Below are positions 54,892 to 62,966 of a stretch of DNA of 64,000 bases, in pieces. The stretch is from positions 1 through 64,000 of IMG/VR virus record IMGVR_UViG_3300044946_000220, one strand, 5' to 3'. This DNA comes from a virus. The notes beneath the pieces are model-generated. The model saw only the letters and a program-made list of their open reading frames with translations. It made no database searches and was not told the DNA's origin. A program made the position numbers and the translations under genes. Position 1 is the stretch's first letter. The number at the start of each line of letters is the position of its first letter.

Positions 54892-55146
54892 ATGAGGCGG
54901 CACTACGTCTTTTCGGCGATTGTGGCCGTCCTGGCCATCGCCTTCACTGTTTTCTCGTGTGGCGGCATCCTTGCGACACCATACTGCCTTGCGGGGCACC
55001 ACTACTGCGGCGGAATCGCCGAAGGCGCCGCTGTTTGCTGCCCCAACACTGCGGTGTGCGGGACCGATGTAAATCGGTGTCCACGGGGCGAATGTTGTCC
55101 CCTGGCCGACGCCCCTCCCGGCACCAAGCCGGACGGCGACTTTTGA
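54892..55146 (+). CDS. Cys-rich putative lipoprotein
   Basis: 84 residues from ATG 54892. RRHYVFSAIVAVLAIAFTVF-SC gives a signal peptide with a lipobox-like VFSC. The mature part has ten or more Cys (PYCLAGHHYCGG, AVCCPNTAVCGTDVNRCPRG, ECCP), likely forming disulfides outside the cell. Candidates are superinfection exclusion or surface proteins; no family recognised. Confidence 0.65.
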   Translation: MRRHYVFSAIVAVLAIAFTVFSCGGILATPYCLAGHHYCGGIAEGAAVCCPNTAVCGTDVNRCPRGECCPLADAPPGTKPDGDF

Positions 55147-55202
55147 TCACGCAGGCCGTTCCCGTGACCCTCCTCCACGCGTGGGACGGCCGAACTCTTC
55201 GA

Positions 55203-55275
55203 TGCGAGGTAGCACAATTGGCAGTGCTTTCGTCTGTTACACGAAATTATACAGGTCCGAATCCTGTCTTCGCAG
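55203..55275 (+). tRNA. tRNA-Asn (anticodon GTT)
   Basis: Full cloverleaf: acceptor TGCGAGG/CTTCGCA (one G-U), D-stem GCAC/GTGC with GG at 55220-55221, anticodon stem TTCGT/ACGAA with loop CTGTTAC (anticodon GTT, 55236-55238), T-stem ACAGG/CCTGT. Discriminator G fits Asn. The T-loop is TCCGAAT, with C in the place of the usual pseudouridine-55. CCA is not fully encoded (CCG follows). Confidence 0.93.
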
Positions 55276-55302
55276 CCGACATCGCCAATCGATACAAGTA
55301 GT

Positions 55303-55758
55303 ATGCCTACCCGCAATCAGCCGATCTACCAGCAACTCGTTGACGCCGTCATTGAGCGAGACGCGTCCTGCGGCGTGCAGTCGCTGCCTAGCGCGCGCGA
55401 TCTGGCGATCAAAAGCTGCCTTGCGTCTACGGACTTCTCGCTGTACTTTGCCTCTTCGGCTGCGGCCAAGTTTGGGGGCGACTACCGAGCTTCGTGCGAC
55501 GGCCTCAACGTAACTGGCCTTCCTGGCCTTCCTGTTTCGCGCCACGGCCTTGAGCTGACCGCCCTTGTGCTGGCCGACGTGCGCGCACGCGAGGGCAACG
55601 GCTCGCCCGACGGTGGCCACCCTACGTTCAACATCGACGACTACCTGACTGATCAACCGCACCTGGTGCCTGATCGTTCTAACTGGCGCAACCCAGACCC
55701 AGGCGGCGGCGCTGGCGCGGCACGCCCAGTTGAGTACGAGTACCGGAAGGCGGCATAG
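55303..55758 (+). CDS. Protein, unknown
   Basis: 151 residues from ATG 55303, just after the tRNA. Helical N-terminal half (IYQQLVDAVIERDASCGVQS), a Gly/Pro-rich C-terminus (NWRNPDPGGGAGAARPVEYE). Unknown. Confidence 0.65.
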   Translation: MPTRNQPIYQQLVDAVIERDASCGVQSLPSARDLAIKSCLASTDFSLYFASSAAAKFGGDYRASCDGLNVTGLPGLPVSRHGLELTALVLADVRAREGNGSPDGGHPTFNIDDYLTDQPHLVPDRSNWRNPDPGGGAGAARPVEYEYRKAA

Positions 55759-56393
55759 TGGTTACGGCCGCCAAGCTACCGCATGGGTTCCGGTGCCACA
55801 GTTCCCTCGTGCACGGCCTAGAGCTTGTCTTCGGCGGCCTATACGAAGTGGACATGGAGCCGCACCCCGGCACCGTGCTGGACATCGGCGGCAACGCTGG
55901 CGCATTCACGATGTGGGCCCTTGGCCGCTGGCCGGGCGCGAGGATCACAACGTATGAGCCATCGGCAGCCACGCTGAGGAACCTGTACGAAAACGTAAAA
56001 CCGGAGACGCGCAACGGCTTAGTCACAATCGTTGGCAAGGCCGTCACATCATTGCCGGGGCCGTACGCGTTTCTTCACGACGGACGCCAGAACACCGGTG
56101 AACGGTCTCTGTATGACATGGGCGACCAGCTTGTCACTGGCGAAAGTGTTGCCGTGGAGCACCCCGAGGACTTGCCGCAAGCGGACTTCCTCAAGCTGGA
56201 TTGCGAAGGCGCTGAGCTGGACATACTGACCCACTACCCGCTGCTGGACAAGTGCCGCGCCGTCGCGTTGGAGTGGCACATCCCCGAGCAGTTGCCGGAC
56301 ATCATCACGACGCTCGCGAAGGCTGGACTGCGCATCTGCGCGCAAGACCGCCAAGAGCGTATGTTGAAATTCAAGCACCACACCGAACTGTGA
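55758..56393 (+). CDS. FkbM-type methyltransferase
   Basis: 211 residues from GTG 55758. PGTVLDIGGNAGAFTMWAL is the SAM-binding motif I, TTYEPSAATLRNLYENV motif II, and DFLKLDCEGAELDIL the FkbM signature. Members usually O-methylate sugars, fitting the glycosyltransferase fusion nearby. Confidence 0.88.
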   Translation: MVTAAKLPHGFRCHSSLVHGLELVFGGLYEVDMEPHPGTVLDIGGNAGAFTMWALGRWPGARITTYEPSAATLRNLYENVKPETRNGLVTIVGKAVTSLPGPYAFLHDGRQNTGERSLYDMGDQLVTGESVAVEHPEDLPQADFLKLDCEGAELDILTHYPLLDKCRAVALEWHIPEQLPDIITTLAKAGLRICAQDRQERMLKFKHHTEL

Positions 56394-56644
56394 TTGTGAC
56401 AAAGCTTATCTCCGTCACGAACGCGCAGTGGACGCTGTTGCAGCGTATTGTTCGCGGGATCCGGCTTCCGCTGAAACGGTATAGCCACGTGACGAGCGCG
56501 CAGGTCCGCGCCCTTTCGCGCAAGCACTGCATTGCCCATGTCGGCCATGCCCACTGGGTTATCACCCGCTTCGGCCGCGAGCTAATCGCTGGCAAGGGCA
56601 AGGCCCTGTATTCGGATGCGGAGCACGGCGGCAAGTTCTTCTAG
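56390..56644 (+). CDS. Small basic protein
   Basis: 84 residues from GTG 56390 (GTGA overlap). Winged-helix-like order (QWTLLQRIVRGIRLPLKRYS, HVTSAQVRALSRKH, then HWVITRFGRELIAG). DNA binding is possible. Confidence 0.6.
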   Translation: MIVTKLISVTNAQWTLLQRIVRGIRLPLKRYSHVTSAQVRALSRKHCIAHVGHAHWVITRFGRELIAGKGKALYSDAEHGGKFF

Positions 56645-57055
56645 ATGGCGATCACTTCGACAATTGCGGTTACGGTGGACGTAAACGGTGATGGACAGGT
56701 CAGTGGGCCTGAATCCATTGGTACCGTTGCGAATCCGGCCAGTCCCGCATCACTGCAGCAATATCAGCTTGTGCTCGGCAACATCGCCCTGGTGCTTCCA
56801 CTTGGCTTTGCGGTGAACTACCTGATGATCGACGCGAACACCACGACGTCCGGACAGACCCTTACAATCAAGGGCAACTCAGGAGATGTTGGCGTGACGC
56901 TGTCCAGCTCGATGCCGAGCCTGATCCCGGTGTCCAATGTAAACCCGTTCGTGACGTTTTTCAACCCAGACTTCGACTTCCCAGAGCCAACGCCGGTTGG
57001 CCAGGTTTGGCTTGAGGCGACCGGGCCCGGGCTTCTTGGCGTTGGCTGGTTCTGA
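56645..57055 (+). CDS. Structural-type protein, paralogue A
   Basis: 136 residues. Beta-rich with TSTIAVTVDVNGDGQVSGPE (calcium-loop-like DVNGDGQ), NIALVLPLGFAVNYLMIDA, KGNSGDVGVTLSSSMPSLIP. The last block and length match the next gene, so the two are tandem paralogues. Likely virion decoration or fibre parts. Confidence 0.65.
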   Translation: MAITSTIAVTVDVNGDGQVSGPESIGTVANPASPASLQQYQLVLGNIALVLPLGFAVNYLMIDANTTTSGQTLTIKGNSGDVGVTLSSSMPSLIPVSNVNPFVTFFNPDFDFPEPTPVGQVWLEATGPGLLGVGWF

Positions 57056-57459
57056 TGTCTCGTTACGCGAATTTGCAAATCAACATCCAGTGCGTTGGCG
57101 GCACTGGGCGCCGCGACACGATTTGCCGCACGCCGCTGGCGTTGGTTTCGCAGACGCTCACCACGAACCCGTCAGCGCTCAGCAGCAACACGCCAAGTGA
57201 GCTTTCGTACATTCAATTTCAGGCCGGCTACAACACCGTCGCGCTGCCGAACTCGTTCACGCAGAACTTCCCCATCCTCTACGTCGTCATTGCGCCGCCC
57301 ACTACGTCCACCAACGGCAAACTGCTGATGGGCAACGCCGCTGACGTGGGCGTTAGCCTTGTGCCCAATCTTCCGATGGTGCTGGCCGTTGGGCCACAGG
57401 TGACGAGCTTTGGTATTCAAAGCCAATTCAGCGAGAATTGTGACTGGTGGGTGATCTAA
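57055..57459 (+). CDS. Structural-type protein, paralogue B
   Basis: 134 residues, 1-bp overlap with paralogue A. Shares the order: N-terminal strand, GYNTVALPNSFTQNFPILYV, then MGNAADVGVSLVPNLPMVLA, against KGNSGDVGVTL in A. Identity is low, suggesting an old duplication. Role inferred as virion surface. Confidence 0.65.
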   Translation: MSRYANLQINIQCVGGTGRRDTICRTPLALVSQTLTTNPSALSSNTPSELSYIQFQAGYNTVALPNSFTQNFPILYVVIAPPTTSTNGKLLMGNAADVGVSLVPNLPMVLAVGPQVTSFGIQSQFSENCDWWVI

Positions 57460-57677
57460 TGGAAGCCGATGCGCCGTGCCTTAGCTGCATGTCTCTGACT
57501 GAGAAGATCAAGAGGCTGGAGCACAACCTGAAGCGCACGCAGGCCGACTTGGCGCACCAGAAGCACCTCAACAGCGGGCTTCGCGAAGAGCTTACCGAGA
57601 ATCTGCCCGAGCCGGACACGGTTGCCGAGCCTGTGGATCCCACGCGCCGCTTCGTTCCGCGTCCGCCACTTTTCTAG
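57459..57677 (+). CDS. Small coiled-coil protein
   Basis: 72 residues from ATG 57459, sharing bases with the previous stop (TAATG). CLSCMSL at the N-terminus, then LTEKIKRLEHNLKRTQADLA coiled coil, Pro-rich tail (RRFVPRPPLF). Unknown. Confidence 0.65.
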   Translation: MEADAPCLSCMSLTEKIKRLEHNLKRTQADLAHQKHLNSGLREELTENLPEPDTVAEPVDPTRRFVPRPPLF

Positions 57678-57682
57678 ACACT

Positions 57683-58108
57683 TTGACTCAACTCGACACA
57701 CTTGAAGGCGTGCTGAAGATCCGCCCCGGGCAACCTGGCGATCGAAGCTATGTGCTTAGGAGCTGGATCTCCAGCTTCAACAAGAGCCCACTGGCCAGAG
57801 CCCTGGGCGAGAACTACTACAAGGTGTACTCGCCCGTTGTTGAGCGCCAGTACGCGCGCAGCCAGATCCGCATTGCTTGCATGTCGGACGAGCCTGGGGC
57901 AATCGTTGGCTTCGCCGTGCTGGAGCCAGAGCGTTCCACGGTACATTTCGTGTGCGTTCGCGAGAAGTGGAGACGCAAAGGCGTTGCCTCACTTCTGCTT
58001 GCTAACGAGCTAAAGCAAACCGGCATTCAGTACACGCACTCCGCGCCACCGTACATTCGCGCGCCTCAGGTGTGGTCGTACATGCCACTATCAGGAGCAT
58101 TCAGTTGA
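57683..58108 (+). CDS. GNAT-like acetyltransferase
   Basis: 141 residues from TTG 57683. STVHFVCVREKWRRKGVASL then LLANEL is the acetyl-CoA motif (V-x-x-x-x-R-x-K-G-V/A) of GNAT proteins, preceded by IVGFAVLEPE. Substrate unknown. No ribosome site is evident. Confidence 0.75.
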   Translation: MTQLDTLEGVLKIRPGQPGDRSYVLRSWISSFNKSPLARALGENYYKVYSPVVERQYARSQIRIACMSDEPGAIVGFAVLEPERSTVHFVCVREKWRRKGVASLLLANELKQTGIQYTHSAPPYIRAPQVWSYMPLSGAFS

Positions 58109-58121
58109 CAGGAGCAACAGT

Positions 58122-60602
58122 TTGAACTGCAGCGAAGTCTACCCGAACCTTTGGATCGGCGCCCATCCGCAAACGCTTGGAGGCAGCGTCAGCGAGATCA
58201 AGGAGGCCGGCTTTACGCTGCACCTCGATTGTCGCGGAGAATGTCCGCCAGTAGCCACGGCGCGCACTGAGATTCAGACGGCGTATCTGCCGCTTTGGGA
58301 CGACGGCTCAACGCCGCTTACGCAGGACGTGATTGCGCGCGTCCGCCAGGCTGGGAAAAACATAGCCGCATGCGTGCGGGCTGGGCGCAAGACGCTGATC
58401 ACCTGCATGGGCGGCTTCAACCGAAGTGCGCTTGTGGCGGCGTTCGCCTTGCACGAGCTTACCGGGAAGTCTGGCGCTGAGGTGACGGAGATCATCCGCG
58501 AAGCGCGCGGGCTCCCTACGCCGGAACTTGTCAAGGCCGCTGGCATCACCCACGATCCGCCGCGCCGTGCACTGAACAATCCACAATTCGTGGCCGCAAT
58601 CTTGGCGCTAGAGACGAAGACTTACGACGCCGACTGCCTCATCTACGACGCGGTTGGTGGGGCGTACACCGCGGCTGACGCCGACGGAAGCTTCGCGCTG
58701 GGCGGTAGCGAGCTTGAGGTGACGCAGATTGCGCGTGCCCTCGCCGCTAAGGGGCACAAGGTTACGGTTGCCACCGGCGCCACTGAGGCGAAGGAAATCG
58801 AAGGCGTCCGGTACGTCCCGCTCAAGCAAGCCGTGGGACAGCGCGTCAAGACTCTGTACGTCCAGCGCCACAGCCCCATGCCACAAGTGGATGCGGATCA
58901 CACGATCATCCGCTCCACGGACATGAATGAGGCCGGCTATCGCACCCATGACGCGATTCTGGCAAGCGGCAACGCCGAGCTTCTGTGTGTGAGCAAGTGG
59001 CAGGCCGGCCAATTCCAGCATGCCATCCGCCGTGCCATCGTACCGTCCCCGCTTGGCGCCATGCCGAAGGTCGACAAGGTGCCCGGGCGCTTCGTATTCG
59101 CGTCCTCGGCGGCCAAGGGTCTGGAGCCCACGCTGGGCGTCTGGATGCACATGAAGGCCGCCTACGGCCAGGAGCTGGCGTCCGCAAAGCTGCTTGTCAC
59201 GGCCCCCAGCTACAAGTTTGGCAGAGCCCCCACGCTAACGCAGTCCATGAAGGATGCGGGCGTTGAGTACGTGCCGGCCAAGTCGATGGCGCACTACCGC
59301 GAACTGATCGCCAGCGCCCGGGGTGTTTTCTACGCCTGCTGCTACCAGGAAACGGCGTGCATGATTGCCGCCATGTGCGAGCGAAGTCACACACGCTTCC
59401 ACTTCTGGCCCATGACGGGCCTCGGCGGTGTGCCGGAGATGCTGACGAACAGTCGCCTCACCGCCGACAGTCAGGACAAGTTTGAGTCCGACTTTATGGC
59501 CGCCTGGCGTGAGCCGGACAGAGCCGAGTGGTATGCCGCCGGCAAGCTGAAGGATCTCAGCGTGGACGCCGTGCTTCCGATCTGGGAGCACGCCCTCCAT
59601 TTGGCGGATCACTCCGCGCACGAAGATAAACTGCCGCTTTACATTGCCGCAGACTCTATGGCGTCACGCCCCGGGATGCCACAACCGTTTATCGCCACGC
59701 CGGCCTACGGCGGCATGCTGACGATGCCGTACACGACTTCGCTTGTGTCGCTCATGTGCGGCATGCAGAAGCTGGGGCTAGATCCAACCCTCCACCTTCT
59801 CGGCAACGAGTCGCTGATCACGCGCGCCCGCAACAACTGCGTGGCAGACTTCCTCGCCTCCAGGTGCACGCACCTGTTTTTCATTGACTCTGACATTGGC
59901 TTCACGGCACAGCACGCCGTTGACATGATGACGTCCGGATTGGACGTTGTCTTCGGTGCGTACCCCAAGAAGTCCATCGAGTGGAACAACGTGCTTCGCG
60001 CGGCGCAGGAAGGCATCGCGAAGACGCCCGAAGACTTGGCACAGTACATGGCCGGGTTCGCGCTGAACTTCACCGAGGACTCCGTCAAGACCGGCGAGTT
60101 CAAGGTGTTGGAGCGTGGCGGCCTGGCGTTCATGCCCGTCAAGGAAGCCTCCACCGGCTTCTGCTGCATTTCGCGCGCGGCGATTGAGCGCATGATTGAG
60201 GCGTATGGCAGCGAGCTTGAGTACGTCAGCGATTCCAACCTGGGATACGGCGAGAAGCGCTACGCCCTGTTTGATTGCCCCATCTGCCCAGAAGGCGACA
60301 GCGACGCGCCACTGATTGCGTTGCGCAAGGCAGCAAAGGCATACGCGATCAGTAGAGATGACGTCACCTCCAACGCCGTGCTGGATGCGGCAAGTGCGTT
60401 TGCGACGGCGACAGCTGCTGGCGCATCTCGCTACTTATCAGAGGATTACGGATTCTCGCGTCGGTGGGCTAGCCTTGGCGGCGAAGTGTATGTCTACGTT
60501 GGGGCGGCGCTAACGCACACCGGTACGCACACCTTCTACGGCGACTTCCGAAAGATGTTCACCGCAAGTGTGGATGACGCCTCAACTTACACAGCTCCTT
60601 AG
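58122..60602 (+). CDS. Fusion: dual-specificity phosphatase + two glycosyltransferases
   Basis: 826 residues from TTG 58122. Residues 1-150 form a DSP-type phosphatase: VYPNLWIGAHPQTL, LHLDCRGE and TCMGGFNRSALVAAF (Cys95-x5-Arg101). Residues about 175-490 look like GT-B: GGSELEVTQIARALAAKGHK, FVFASSAAKGLEPTLGVWMH, GVFYACCYQETACMIAAMCE. Residues about 510-760 look like GT-A: NNCVADFLASRCTHLFFIDS, with DSD near 587-589, then DVVFGAYPKKS and FCCISRAAIERMIEAYG. Three catalytic units in one chain is unusual. It probably modifies glycans on the virion or host surface. Confidence 0.8.
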   Translation: MNCSEVYPNLWIGAHPQTLGGSVSEIKEAGFTLHLDCRGECPPVATARTEIQTAYLPLWDDGSTPLTQDVIARVRQAGKNIAACVRAGRKTLITCMGGFNRSALVAAFALHELTGKSGAEVTEIIREARGLPTPELVKAAGITHDPPRRALNNPQFVAAILALETKTYDADCLIYDAVGGAYTAADADGSFALGGSELEVTQIARALAAKGHKVTVATGATEAKEIEGVRYVPLKQAVGQRVKTLYVQRHSPMPQVDADHTIIRSTDMNEAGYRTHDAILASGNAELLCVSKWQAGQFQHAIRRAIVPSPLGAMPKVDKVPGRFVFASSAAKGLEPTLGVWMHMKAAYGQELASAKLLVTAPSYKFGRAPTLTQSMKDAGVEYVPAKSMAHYRELIASARGVFYACCYQETACMIAAMCERSHTRFHFWPMTGLGGVPEMLTNSRLTADSQDKFESDFMAAWREPDRAEWYAAGKLKDLSVDAVLPIWEHALHLADHSAHEDKLPLYIAADSMASRPGMPQPFIATPAYGGMLTMPYTTSLVSLMCGMQKLGLDPTLHLLGNESLITRARNNCVADFLASRCTHLFFIDSDIGFTAQHAVDMMTSGLDVVFGAYPKKSIEWNNVLRAAQEGIAKTPEDLAQYMAGFALNFTEDSVKTGEFKVLERGGLAFMPVKEASTGFCCISRAAIERMIEAYGSELEYVSDSNLGYGEKRYALFDCPICPEGDSDAPLIALRKAAKAYAISRDDVTSNAVLDAASAFATATAAGASRYLSEDYGFSRRWASLGGEVYVYVGAALTHTGTHTFYGDFRKMFTASVDDASTYTAP

Positions 60603-60610
60603 GATTCAAT

Positions 60611-60859
60611 ATGCCCGCAGTCAAACCCAAAAAAGACGTTGACTATACCGACACAGGCCTCCCGCCGCAGACTGACGATAAGGGCAAGCGCAAGCTGAGC
60701 CCCAGCGTGCAGAAACAGGTGAAGGCGGCCACCGGTGAACTGCCGAATTCGGTCGGTCAGCCCAAGGTTACTGGCGACGTCGAAGATGAGGCGTTCAAGA
60801 AGGCATACGAGCGCATTGAGCAGCTGAAGAAAGACAAGTCTGGCGAGCAGTATTTCTGA
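60611..60859 (+). CDS. Small Lys-rich protein
   Basis: 82 residues. Disordered, Lys/Pro/Asp-rich (AVKPKKDVDYTDTGLPPQTD), with a helix at the end (FKKAYERIEQLKKDKSG) and final QYF. The next gene has a similar composition and ends DSYF, so the two may share origin or fold. Confidence 0.65.
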   Translation: MPAVKPKKDVDYTDTGLPPQTDDKGKRKLSPSVQKQVKAATGELPNSVGQPKVTGDVEDEAFKKAYERIEQLKKDKSGEQYF

Positions 60860-60877
60860 TCAGACTAACGCGTCCAG

Positions 60878-61135
60878 TTGGGCGTAAAGAAAGCGATTGA
60901 TAACATGGGAGCACCCAGCGTTGCGAAGCCGTCCGGTCAGCCGGACTTCAAAGAACCCAAGGTCAAGGTTGGACCGCAGTCCCCTGGCACGAAGGTGCCC
61001 AAGAGTGGCACTAATGATTTTGAGGCTGGCGGTGGCAAGAAGCAAGTCGGCTCGGCTGGCGGAGACGCCAGTGACGCGACTGATGCGTACAAGCACGAGC
61101 GTCAGGCGCAGGAAACAGGGGACTCATATTTCTGA
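60878..61135 (+). CDS. Small Lys/Gly-rich protein
   Basis: 85 residues from TTG 60878 (ATG 60905 also possible). Disordered (SVAKPSGQPDFKEPKVKVGP), ends GDSYF and overlaps the next ATG by one base. Unknown. Confidence 0.6.
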   Translation: MGVKKAIDNMGAPSVAKPSGQPDFKEPKVKVGPQSPGTKVPKSGTNDFEAGGGKKQVGSAGGDASDATDAYKHERQAQETGDSYF

Positions 61136-61296
61136 TGCCGCTCAAGAATGGCTCTGATCCGGATACGGTCAGAAAGAACATCAAAGAGATGCGGTCTGCC
61201 GGCCACCCTCTTGACCAAAGCATTGCGGCGGCGCTGCGACAGGCGCGCGAAGATCACAACAAAGACAAGAAGAAAAAGAAGAAGGACGACAAGTGA
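61135..61296 (+). CDS. Small helical protein (53 aa)
   Basis: ATG 61135 shares a base with the previous stop. NGSDPDTVRKNIKEMRSAGH then PLDQSIAAALRQARE matches a short protein seen beside structural genes in many phages; poly-Lys tail. Role unknown. Confidence 0.7.
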   Translation: MPLKNGSDPDTVRKNIKEMRSAGHPLDQSIAAALRQAREDHNKDKKKKKKDDK

Positions 61297-61625
61297 CCAC
61301 AGGCGAACGGCACGTTTTCGACGACATTCAGGCCATCAGCGACGTTACCATCGCAGAGATGCTTGACCCCGAAAAGAACACCAAGGGCGGGCTCATTCTG
61401 CCAGACACGGTGGCGAAGTCTCCGATCTGGTGGAAGGTGATCAGCGTTGGACCCAAGGTAACAGACGTGAAGGTGGGGCAGCGAATCCTGTTCTCCGCCA
61501 ACGTGCCTCGCATTGAGCACGAAGGGCGCACCATCATCTCGCTCAAGCCGGATCACATCATCGGCACGCTTCCTCCGCCCAAAGAGGCGGTTGTAGAGCG
61601 CGTGTTCGATCCTACTCGATACTAA
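61293..61625 (+). CDS. groES: GroES-like co-chaperonin
   Basis: 110 residues from GTG 61293 (GTGA overlap). KNTKGGLILPDTVAKSPIWW and KVISVGPKVTDVKVGQRILF follow Cpn10: the mobile loop GGLILPD region, GxV...VGP...VKVGDxV. It would cap host or phage GroEL for capsid folding. No GroEL in the window. Confidence 0.85.
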   Translation: MTTGERHVFDDIQAISDVTIAEMLDPEKNTKGGLILPDTVAKSPIWWKVISVGPKVTDVKVGQRILFSANVPRIEHEGRTIISLKPDHIIGTLPPPKEAVVERVFDPTRY

Positions 61626-61676
61626 TACAGGCGAACGAATCCAGGCCAGGCGCCGCTTTGCACAGGTGATTGATAA

Positions 61677-62066
61677 GTGTCAGACCACAAAGAATCTCGA
61701 CTTACCCGCATCAGCTTCCCGGCTCAAGACGCGGTTTCCCTTTTCTTCCAGCCGACGTCTTCGGCAGCCACGGGATGGGATCCGGTTTACGAGGCGGACG
61801 CGTGTGGATCTCCAGGCAAGAAGGCATGGGAGATGTGGCTCTTTGAGAGCAGTCCCGGCGTGGGATACGTAAAGGTATATCACAAGGATAGGCCCACTGG
61901 TGCCGTCAAGGTGCCGCTGTCGTCGATCAAGTCCTATGAGGAACGTTGGGCTGAAGAGCCATACAAGTCCCTTTTGCTTCGCGAGGCCGCTGCCGCCAAG
62001 GCCGGCAAAGAGGCCAGGGAAGCGGCGGCGCTGACTGAGGCGGACAAGGCTACTGCCAAGAAGTAA
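61677..62066 (+). CDS. Protein, unknown
   Basis: 129 residues from GTG 61677. Beta-rich first part (SLFFQPTSSAATGWDPVYEA, KAWEMWLFESSPGVGYVKVY) and an Ala/Lys-rich helical tail. Unknown. Confidence 0.65.
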   Translation: MSDHKESRLTRISFPAQDAVSLFFQPTSSAATGWDPVYEADACGSPGKKAWEMWLFESSPGVGYVKVYHKDRPTGAVKVPLSSIKSYEERWAEEPYKSLLLREAAAAKAGKEAREAAALTEADKATAKK

Positions 62067-62075
62067 CGGTGTGAC

Positions 62076-62690
62076 GTGGGGCATCTTGTCGAAATAAGGC
62101 ACGGTCATACGGCTTTGAACGCCGGTGGTGAGAGTGCCGAAAAAATACGTGGGTGGGCAGATGTGCCACTTGACGTAGAAGGCCGTAACGAAGCGACCAG
62201 ACTTGCTCACCGTTTTGCCAAAGACAAGGTCGTAGAGATCTACTGCAGTCCTCTTGATCGTGCACAAGAAACCGCACGCGCAATCGCCAAGTCAACCGGC
62301 GCTCCGCTGCACATAAACTTCGCGCTTATGCCGTGGCATCTGGGCTACATGACTGGCGAGCCCGTAAAGAGCGTCTTACCGATCATGAACTACCACGTGG
62401 AGCATGAGGATGAACCCGTGCGCGGAGGAGAGCCGTTCTCCGTGTACCGAAAGCGCTTCCTCGGCTTCTTGAAGCGCAAAGCGGAAGAGTCGAGTCAACT
62501 GTACGACGGCAACTTCATCCTGCTTGTCACGCATTCTCGAGGGCTTCAGATCACTAAGTCGTGGCTGAAGGCCGGATCGCCGGATGACCTGTCAATATCG
62601 GTCCCCAGGATGCTCGATTACAAAGACGAGACCAAAACTGGCGGCGAGCTGAGTCTATACGTCAAGTCTGGCAGGGCTGAGTCGGCATGA
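62076..62690 (+). CDS. Histidine phosphatase (PGM-like)
   Basis: 204 residues from GTG 62076. VEIRHGHTALN is the RHG catalytic motif, YCSPLDRAQETARAIAK the second Arg, and LLVTHSRGLQ the second His. Substrate unknown; could act on sugar phosphates or nucleotides made in the surface-modification block. Confidence 0.85.
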   Translation: MGHLVEIRHGHTALNAGGESAEKIRGWADVPLDVEGRNEATRLAHRFAKDKVVEIYCSPLDRAQETARAIAKSTGAPLHINFALMPWHLGYMTGEPVKSVLPIMNYHVEHEDEPVRGGEPFSVYRKRFLGFLKRKAEESSQLYDGNFILLVTHSRGLQITKSWLKAGSPDDLSISVPRMLDYKDETKTGGELSLYVKSGRAESA

Positions 62691-62965
62691 ATGTGAACGA
62701 CTTGGTAGCGTTAGCAGATCTCTCCGGGGTCATGCGAAGCAACGGCATTCGCCGCGCTTGCTTTGCGACAGATGGCAGCGTTTCTGAGTGTGAGCTGGAT
62801 CCGAAGTATGAGCCGCCGCCAGAGCCCGAGCGGGCGTTGACCCCTGAAGAGCAGGCGGTCGCCAAGGTGGAGCGAATGAAAGCCGCCGAGCGACAGAAAC
62901 GAATTGACGACGCCCTGATGTTTGCTGCCGCAGAGGGGTTCCCAAGGGAGCTTATTGAGTCATAA
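62687..62965 (+). CDS. Small acidic protein
   Basis: 92 residues, ATGA overlap. FATDGSVSECELDPKYEPPP, then AVAKVERMKAAERQKRIDDA and FAAAEGFPRELIES. It sits right before the portal-like gene, as small head-assembly proteins often do. Unknown. Confidence 0.65.
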   Translation: MNVNDLVALADLSGVMRSNGIRRACFATDGSVSECELDPKYEPPPEPERALTPEEQAVAKVERMKAAERQKRIDDALMFAAAEGFPRELIES

Positions 62966-62966
62966 T

